A stretch of DNA of 64,000 nt from Pseudomonadota bacterium (GTDB lineage: Bacteria; Pseudomonadota; Alphaproteobacteria; Rhizobiales; Beijerinckiaceae): contig JAKAJL010000004.1 of assembly GCA_021813805.1 (NCBI GenBank), positions 1 to 64,000 on the forward strand. The letters are read 5' to 3'. The translations under genes and the position numbers were made by a program. Positions 58,816 to 64,000 of this stretch are shown here, in pieces. The notes below the pieces were generated by a model. It was not told the DNA's origin, did no database searches, and worked only from the letters and a program-made list of their open reading frames with translations. Position 1 is the stretch's first letter. Every line of letters starts with the position of its first letter.

Positions 58816-60042
58816 TCATTGGTCGCGATCAAGCCACTCCGCCATCCGTTCATAGACGGCGTGCCGGTTCAGGAGATCGAGGTGTCCCGTCTGGCGCGCG
58901 ATCCATTGCCGATCGTCCGGGAAATCCAGTGTCCGCGCAGAATCCTCGTTGCGCCCCAATGCGCTCGTCACCGGGACCAGCCCGTCGCCCACAAGCAGGT
59001 CTTTCATCCCGCCGGGCGACGCGGCCATCGTGGCTGCGATCGCGTAGCAGGCGACATTTTTCGGTAAGGGCGCCGGACTTCGCATGTCTGGCTCACGTGC
59101 GAAGCGGTCGCGACCTTGCCAATCCTCGTTCACGACACTGCCATAGCGTAGGTCCGTGACCCCGGCGCTCCGGACCTTCCCCAGTGTGGCGAACGCGCTG
59201 GCATAGGGCGCCTTGCGGAGGATCATGTCGACCCAATTGGCGATCCTTTCAAGCGGGGCGCCGTGGTGGGGCGTCCCGAGGAAGACGAGCTTGTCGAGCC
59301 TCTTCCTCCAGGCGTGCCCGGCCGCTTCACCGCTCAGGCAGGCGCTTCGCGTGACCAGGCCGCCCATGCTGTGGCCGACAATGGCGAACTTCTCGATCTC
59401 GACAGGCCAAGCGGCGAACAGCCTCTCCAGAGCATCGGCGAACGCGCTGCCGTTTGCCGAGATGTGGAGGCCAGAATTGTATGAGAGATAGATCGGCGTA
59501 TAACCGAAGTCGCGGGCCAGCGCCGCGCCGTGGTCGTGGCCCTGTCGCGTCCATTGCAGGTCGTTCATGCAAAGTCCGTGGACAAGGACGACGAGCTTGC
59601 CCGTGGCGTCAGGAAGAGCATCTGCGAGCGCATTCGGTTCGAGCGGGATGGCGCGCCCGTCGCGCCGGAAACGCATCTTGAGCGTCAGCGCATTGTTGGT
59701 TTCGGCGAGATGGTCGCCCAGGACACCATTCAGCGCCGCGAGCGCCGCCTCGCGCTTGCGCGAAACCGGGCGGCGGTCGGGTTCGCCGTCGAGCAGCGCG
59801 GCGGCGGCGCCAACGCCCTTGCCTGTCAAACGAAACGCGCCGCGGACGCCACTGTAAACAAGTCGCGTCGTGTCGCCCGTCAGCCCCTGCGCAATGCGCG
59901 CGAGCCCAGGGGTGCTCAGGATGGAGCTGTGCAGGTGCTCGACGAGCCCCGTGACGCCCTCGGCGCCTTCGGCCGCGAGGCGGACGAGACCGAGCGCTTC
60001 CGGAAGCGAGAGGGCCGAAGGCTTCGAGGGCGTGGGGGCCAC
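58816..60042 (-). CDS. Alpha/beta hydrolase, lipase/PGAP1-like
   Basis: A 408-residue hydrolase: an N-terminal helical part, then LVVLVHGLCMNDLQW (oxyanion region), nucleophile elbow AIVGHSMGGLVTRSA, LVFLGTPHHGAPLE, and a late VGDGLVPVTSALG/TGHLDLL block with the Asp and His of the triad. It is a serine esterase/lipase of unknown substrate. I chose a GTG start because GGGAG lies 9 bases upstream and upstream codons look non-coding. Confidence 0.78.
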   Translation of the reverse strand: MAPTPSKPSALSLPEALGLVRLAAEGAEGVTGLVEHLHSSILSTPGLARIAQGLTGDTTRLVYSGVRGAFRLTGKGVGAAAALLDGEPDRRPVSRKREAALAALNGVLGDHLAETNNALTLKMRFRRDGRAIPLEPNALADALPDATGKLVVLVHGLCMNDLQWTRQGHDHGAALARDFGYTPIYLSYNSGLHISANGSAFADALERLFAAWPVEIEKFAIVGHSMGGLVTRSACLSGEAAGHAWRKRLDKLVFLGTPHHGAPLERIANWVDMILRKAPYASAFATLGKVRSAGVTDLRYGSVVNEDWQGRDRFAREPDMRSPAPLPKNVACYAIAATMAASPGGMKDLLVGDGLVPVTSALGRNEDSARTLDFPDDRQWIARQTGHLDLLNRHAVYERMAEWLDRDQ

Positions 60043-60258
60043 AGCATCTTTCTCCCAATTGGGACGCGACGGGGCAATATAAACGACTCCGCGCCGGCCT
60101 TGGCGTCGAAAAACCGTCTTGTGACCGGGGCGCCCGTTCACCGCCGCGGCGATATCTCTCGCGACCACAGATATTCCCGAGCGCGACTCGTTTCACTGGG
60201 CCGCCGCGGCGACGAAGGAGCAGTCCTTTGCGCTCAGGTCAGGTTGCGCCGCCGTGCT

Positions 60259-61650
60259 TCAGACTTCCTCCTGCGCGAGTTCGCCCCACAGGGCGAAAGC
60301 CTCGTGCAGATCGTCGGCGAGCGGCTGGAACGCCCCGTTGAAGTTCCCGGTCTTGGGGAGGCGTTCGCTCACGTCGTTGACCAGCGGCGCGCTCAGCGCC
60401 AGCCGGAGGGCTTTTCTGACGCCGATCAGGACGGGCGCGCCGACATGAACCGGGCGGCGGCGCGCGGCGCGGGCCGAAGCCCGCGCCGCCGGGCTGGCGA
60501 GGGCGCGGCGCAACCTTTCCGCCTTGATCGCCCGTCCGCGCTCGTCGAAGGTCAGGATCGGCAGCAGGACGGGCGCGCCATCCTCCGCGAAGCGGAAATC
60601 CGCCGCTTTCAAAAAAGGCGACGCGGCGAGATGGCGATGGAGTTCGCGCGAGAAGGCGGCTTCGATGGAGCCGCGCAGGCTGGTTTCGATGGCGAAAAAG
60701 CCTTCGAGTTCGGCGAGCGCGGCTTCCCAGCGCAAGCCGAGCCGAAGGTCGGCGAGCCGGGCAAAATCGTCGCGCCGGCGCTCGCGCAGGATCGGCGGCC
60801 AGTCCAGCGCGGCGGAAAAAGCGGCGAACGCGCCGGTCAGGTCAAAAGCGCCGATCCTCGCGACAAGCCGGGGGGGCAGGAGCAGCGCCGCGGCGCCGGT
60901 CGGCCCGCCGGCGAAAGCGGCGCCCGTCAGCAGGACGGCGCGGCCGGCGGCGAGATCGGCGGCGATCGTCTCCCGGTCGCCGCGCATCTGCCGGGCGTCG
61001 ACCAGGACCGTCAGGCGTCCGGGAAAATCCTGCTCCATTCGGGCGACGCTGACGCGCGATGGCCCCCAAAGACCGGTTTCGGAACAATCGGCCAGATGGA
61101 GCGCGACATCGGCGCCTGACGCGACCGCCTCGCCGACTTGGAGCGCCGCCTCGGCGTCGATCGCCTCCATCGGCAGCGCGAGGCCATAACGGTCGCGCAG
61201 CGGGAAAAATCGAGCCGGCGGTCCGCCTTCCGGCCTTTCGGGCGGCGCGGCGGCGACATGGACGATCGGGCGCTGCGACGCCGCGCGGGCCAGCGCGTCG
61301 AACAGCCATTCGGCTTCGGCGGCCGAGGCGGCAAGAACGGTTTGACAGAAGGGCGCGTTGAACAGACGGGCGAGACGGCCGCGCAGATCGTCGAACCATT
61401 GGGGCAGGGTGAGTGCGGTTCCGGCGCCGAAGACGCGGGCCTGGGCCTCGCCAGCGGCGCGCGCGGCGCGCGCGGAAAGCCCGACCGTCTCGCACGAGGA
61501 AAGCCAGATGTCCTGCCCTGCGTGACGAGGCCCATCGGTTGTCTCGGCCGATCTTTCGTCGGGACCGAACAGGAGCAGGTCGAGAACGGCGCCGCCGCGG
61601 GCGCGATCCGCTCCGGGCGCAAAGGGTGAGGTCGGGATGGGTCTGTTCAC
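60259..61650 (-). CDS. Aminotransferase-fold protein without the PLP lysine
   Basis: A 463-residue protein that I place, with moderate certainty, in a class V-type aminotransferase fold: ASAAEAEWLFDAL (phosphate-binding region), CSETGLWGPSR, LTVLVDARQMRG (the Asp region), and then TGAAFAGGPTGAAALL, where related proteins have TGSKFF and a Schiff-base Lys. Here the Lys is Ala, so PLP catalysis is not expected. The C-terminal third (ELHRHLAASPFLKAADFR) is less clear. Function unknown. Confidence 0.55.
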   Translation of the reverse strand: MNRPIPTSPFAPGADRARGGAVLDLLLFGPDERSAETTDGPRHAGQDIWLSSCETVGLSARAARAAGEAQARVFGAGTALTLPQWFDDLRGRLARLFNAPFCQTVLAASAAEAEWLFDALARAASQRPIVHVAAAPPERPEGGPPARFFPLRDRYGLALPMEAIDAEAALQVGEAVASGADVALHLADCSETGLWGPSRVSVARMEQDFPGRLTVLVDARQMRGDRETIAADLAAGRAVLLTGAAFAGGPTGAAALLLPPRLVARIGAFDLTGAFAAFSAALDWPPILRERRRDDFARLADLRLGLRWEAALAELEGFFAIETSLRGSIEAAFSRELHRHLAASPFLKAADFRFAEDGAPVLLPILTFDERGRAIKAERLRRALASPAARASARAARRRPVHVGAPVLIGVRKALRLALSAPLVNDVSERLPKTGNFNGAFQPLADDLHEAFALWGELAQEEV

Positions 61651-61898
61651 GGAGGTCGTCCCGCGCGCCGTTTCGCGGCCCTGATGTCTTCCTACGCCCG
61701 AGGCGCTGAAAAATGGTTAATTTTTTCTGGCTCGGTTCGCGTGGCGGTGATCGCGTTTGGCGCCGGGAAAGCCGCTCTCACGATCGGAACGACGCGCGCC
61801 CGGTGCGGCGTTTTTTCCAGCTTTTGTCCGATTCTTTTCATCGAAAGCGCGCAAAATCGCTTATTCTGTTTTACGTTTTGCACTTTCGGAGAGCGCAG

Positions 61899-62600
61899 AT
61901 GCGCAGGGAATTTCCTGTCTTTTCTTCATCGCGATTGTCGCGCGGGGCGCTCGGCCTTGCCTTTGTCGCTCTGGCTTCGGTCGCCGCATCGCCGGGGCGC
62001 GCGGGAAGCAGCGAGTCCCAGCCCGCCGCAAGCCAGCCTTCCGCGCCCGTTCTGACCGGCTTCTGGACCGCTTATAACGACGATGGCAAGCCGGGCGGCG
62101 TCTTTTATTTCTACGAGAACAACGGCCTCTACGAGGGCCGGCTGGTCAAGGAGATCGCCTATCCTGGAGACCCGCCGGAAAATCCGCTCTGCACTCGTTG
62201 TCCCGGAGAGAAGAAGGACAAGCCGATGCTGGGGCTTGTCATTGTCTGGGGCATGAAGAAGCACGGCGAGGCGAAATATGAGAATGGCCACGTTCTCGAT
62301 CCGCGCAACGGATCGGTGTGGAGCGCGCAACTCGAAGTGACGCCGGACAATCAGAAGCTCAATCTGCGCGGCTATCTCGGCACGCCTTTGCTGGGCCAGA
62401 CCCGGGTGTGGACCCGCCTGCCCGACGACACCATGGCGTTGGCCGATATCCCGGGCGACCCGATTCCGGGGCTTGTTCCGCCGCCGGCCGCGCCGCTGGC
62501 CAAAAAGCACGCGCCGCACCACGCCCCGCACGGCGGCGCGCACGCTTCACCCGACCATCTCGCCCCGGCGCCCCGCGTCGCCACGCCCGACGTCCAATAG
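61899..62600 (+). CDS. Exported DUF2147 protein
   Basis: A 233-residue protein with a signal peptide (LGLAFVALASVAASPGRAG) and a DUF2147 domain: GFWTAYNDDGKPGGVFYFY, YEGRLVKEIAYPGDP, CTRCPGEKKDKPMLGLVI, ENGHVLDPRNGSVWSAQLEV and LNLRGYLGTPLLGQTRVWTR. The tail is His/Pro-rich (KKHAPHHAPHGGAHAS) and might bind metal. The usual DUF2147 family is periplasmic and of unknown role. Confidence 0.8.
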   Translation: MRREFPVFSSSRLSRGALGLAFVALASVAASPGRAGSSESQPAASQPSAPVLTGFWTAYNDDGKPGGVFYFYENNGLYEGRLVKEIAYPGDPPENPLCTRCPGEKKDKPMLGLVIVWGMKKHGEAKYENGHVLDPRNGSVWSAQLEVTPDNQKLNLRGYLGTPLLGQTRVWTRLPDDTMALADIPGDPIPGLVPPPAAPLAKKHAPHHAPHGGAHASPDHLAPAPRVATPDVQ

Positions 62601-62616
62601 GGCCGCGTCGCCGTTT

Positions 62617-63222
62617 TCAGGCTCCGATATCGGCGCCTTCGGCAAGCAGCGAGATACGGATCAGTTCAGGCAGGCTCTGCGAGTTGGTCTTGGTCATCAG
62701 ATTGGCGCGATGGGACTCCACCGTGCGTACGCTGACGCCGAGTTCATGGGCGATGGTCTTGTTGAGCTTGCCTTGGAGCAGACCTTGGAGGACGTCCCTT
62801 TCGCGGGTGGTGAGCTTGTCGAGCTTTTCCCGCGCCGCGACGGCGCTGTCGCCGCCGCTTTTCGCGAGCGCCGCGCGCACGGAGGACACCATCAATTCGT
62901 CGTCGAAGGGCTTCTCGATGAAATCGACGGCGCCGAGCTTCATGGCCTTGACGGCTTGCGGCACGTCGGCGAACGCGGTCATCAGCAGGATCGGCTGAGG
63001 CATGCGCCGCTTTTTCATTTCGCCGATCAGCTCAAGCCCGGTCATGCCCGGCATGCGCACGTCGCTGACCACGCAGCCGGCGGACGGCGGGTCGGAGTCG
63101 AGAAAATCCGACGCCGAGCCATAAAGTCTGGTCTCGAACCCGGCGCTTTGCAGAAGCAACGAAAGCGATTCGCCCACCCCCGCGTCGTCCTCGATGATGT
63201 GAACGATCTGGCCAGTGCACAT
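62617..63222 (-). CDS. FixJ-family two-component response regulator
   Basis: A 201-residue regulator: receiver domain with acidic pocket EDD (11-13), phosphorylation site Asp54 (VVSDVRMPG) and Lys104 (FIEKPFDD), and a LuxR-type helix-turn-helix (LTTRERDVLQGLLQGKLNKT, ELGVSVRTVESHRANLM). In rhizobia FixJ activates fixK under low O2. GGAGG precedes the ATG. It is divergent from a sensor kinase gene at the right edge, its likely partner. Confidence 0.87.
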   Translation of the reverse strand: MCTGQIVHIIEDDAGVGESLSLLLQSAGFETRLYGSASDFLDSDPPSAGCVVSDVRMPGMTGLELIGEMKKRRMPQPILLMTAFADVPQAVKAMKLGAVDFIEKPFDDELMVSSVRAALAKSGGDSAVAAREKLDKLTTRERDVLQGLLQGKLNKTIAHELGVSVRTVESHRANLMTKTNSQSLPELIRISLLAEGADIGA

Positions 63223-63482
63223 AACGCGGCCTCCTTTCCGGCCGATCCGGCTTTGCTCCTTCGCCTCTTGAGCCACGCCGGAGCGGCGCGAGCGTCGATT
63301 TTGAACATAGAATGCATCCAAATTCGAGCGAATGGGTTGATCTGAAGCAAAAAAAACGCGCCGCCTTGAGTCGTTGGTCGAGCGGTCGAAAAGGTGTAAA
63401 AGGGTAGGCGGCAAGTTTTGCCCGGCTTTTGCCGGGGTGTTTTGCGTCGGTCGCGAGCCGCCGTGGATGTGAGGGGCAGAGG

Positions 63483-64000
63483 GTGAACATCCGCTCGGAC
63501 GTCGAAAAGGCGCCACGCGCGGTCTCGACGTTCGAGGCGCGCGTGCTGAGCTTTTTCGACGCCATTGCCGCAACTCCGCGTGTCGCGAGGGCGTCTGTCT
63601 CAATTCTGGTCGTCCTCGTTTCGATCGCCCTCGTCGTGACTCTTCCCGCTTCGGTCGCTCATTACGCCTGGCGCGATATCGCTTTCTATTCGGCTGTCGT
63701 GCTGTCGGCCTTGCTGTGCGGCGTGACCGGCGGGGTCGTAGCGGCTGCGGTTTTCCTGCTTTTCGGTCATTTCGGCGCCGCCGCCGAGTTGCTGTCGCGG
63801 CCGGTCCTTCCCATCGTTTACCCGTCGGCCTATTTCGACTTCCTGTTCGATTCCGCGGCTTATATCGCGCTCGCCCGGCTGCCGTTCCTGCTGGTTCGCG
63901 CGCGCCGCGCCGGAGAAACATTGCTGCGCGCCGAGGCCGAGCAGCTTCGCTATTTCGTCGAACAGACGCCGGCGGCCATGGCGATGTTCGACAGCGACTT
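63483..64000 (+). CDS. Sensor histidine kinase, N-terminal part (cut by window end)
   Basis: An open frame from a GTG (MNIRSDVEKAP) with no stop before the window ends. It encodes about four hydrophobic helices (VSILVVLVSIALVVTL; FYSAVVLSALLCGV; AAAVFLLFGHFG; a later AAYIALARLPFLLV), then AEAEQLRYFVEQTPAAMAMFD, the start of a PAS domain. This layout (MASE/DUF4118-like membrane part plus PAS) is typical of FixL-like kinases. GAGGGG lies before the GTG. Haem binding cannot be judged because the PAS core is outside. Confidence 0.72.
   Translation, partial: MNIRSDVEKAPRAVSTFEARVLSFFDAIAATPRVARASVSILVVLVSIALVVTLPASVAHYAWRDIAFYSAVVLSALLCGVTGGVVAAAVFLLFGHFGAAAELLSRPVLPIVYPSAYFDFLFDSAAYIALARLPFLLVRARRAGETLLRAEAEQLRYFVEQTPAAMAMFDSD

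Noticed and set aside
59530-61119. 529-codon open frame on the plus strand
   Set aside because: Runs antisense across two genes and the spacer between them, with low-complexity Arg/Gly-rich translation.
1-64000. CRISPR array or prophage
   Set aside because: No regularly spaced direct repeats, cas genes, phage structural genes or integrase were seen.

Overview
This window is a GC-rich chromosomal segment of an alphaproteobacterium, most likely in the Hyphomicrobiales (Beijerinckiaceae/Methylocystaceae/Rhodoblastus-like). I infer this from gene content: a hopanoid radical-SAM enzyme (HpnJ), a FixJ-type regulator, FNR/FixK-type boxes, DUF1344/DUF2842/DUF2937 proteins, the hflK-hflC-Deg cluster, MenA, and an Isp-type [NiFe]-hydrogenase. 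No marker gene here fixes the genus.

Layout. 1-411: a mosaic of broken IS630 and IS701 pieces. 0.7-6.4 kb: TonB-like protein, thioesterase, DUF3280-type lipoprotein-like protein, an EF-G paralogue and a class 3 lipase. 6.5-11.6 kb: a yhiI-rbbA-yhhJ export operon whose ATPase carries a 30-residue in-frame tandem-repeat insertion. 11.8-15.1 kb: hpnJ, a DUF1344 protein and a decayed IS701 element. 15.1-19.5 kb: a CtaA/COX15-like protein lacking its N-terminal haem site, a Spy-like protein, DUF2842, polysaccharide deacetylase, CelD-type acetyltransferase and tRNA-Lys. 19.6-22.7 kb: a three-domain ACP-acyl-AMP ligase-PlsC fusion. 23.0-27.2 kb: folA, hflK-hflC and a Deg protease. 27.4-28.3 kb: a small Cys-containing protein under a perfect FNR/FixK box, and a haemerythrin. 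28.3-32.6 kb: ugd, dusA, DUF2937, moaA. 32.6-34.7 kb: a bufferin (copper-type RiPP metallophore) operon bufA-bufB-bufC. 34.7-37.2 kb: cysG and a TrpD2-like gene. 37.6-39.0 kb: a FadL/OmpP1 porin with a strong terminator. 39.1-44.9 kb: protease-HupH-like-small subunit-Isp1-Isp2-large subunit of a group 1e-like [NiFe]-hydrogenase. 45.0-50.1 kb: housekeeping genes (ICMT-like, dinB, trxC, enoyl-CoA hydratase, CoA-binding protein, PhnA, HxlR, MaoC). 50.1-53.5 kb: an LplT-PlsC-acyl-ACP synthetase (Aas) fusion. 53.6-64.0 kb: WXXGXW-repeat protein, SDR, second haemerythrin, COQ10-like, menA, secreted hypothetical, alpha/beta hydrolase, an aminotransferase-fold protein without the PLP lysine, DUF2147, and a FixJ-type regulator divergent from a sensor kinase cut by the window end.

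Themes. Oxygen and redox: hydrogenase, two haemerythrins with identical ligand spacing, FNR/FixK-like boxes, a FixJ regulator and MenA point to a lifestyle that shifts between oxic and anoxic conditions. Membrane lipids and envelope: hopanoid modification, two ANL/PlsC multidomain proteins, FadL, CelD and deacetylase. Metal handling: the bufferin operon. The items I consider most worth following are the in-frame repeat insertion in RbbA, the ACP-FAAL-PlsC fusion, the CtaA-like protein without its catalytic half-site, the FNR-box/small-protein pair, and the bufferin operon with its structured leader.
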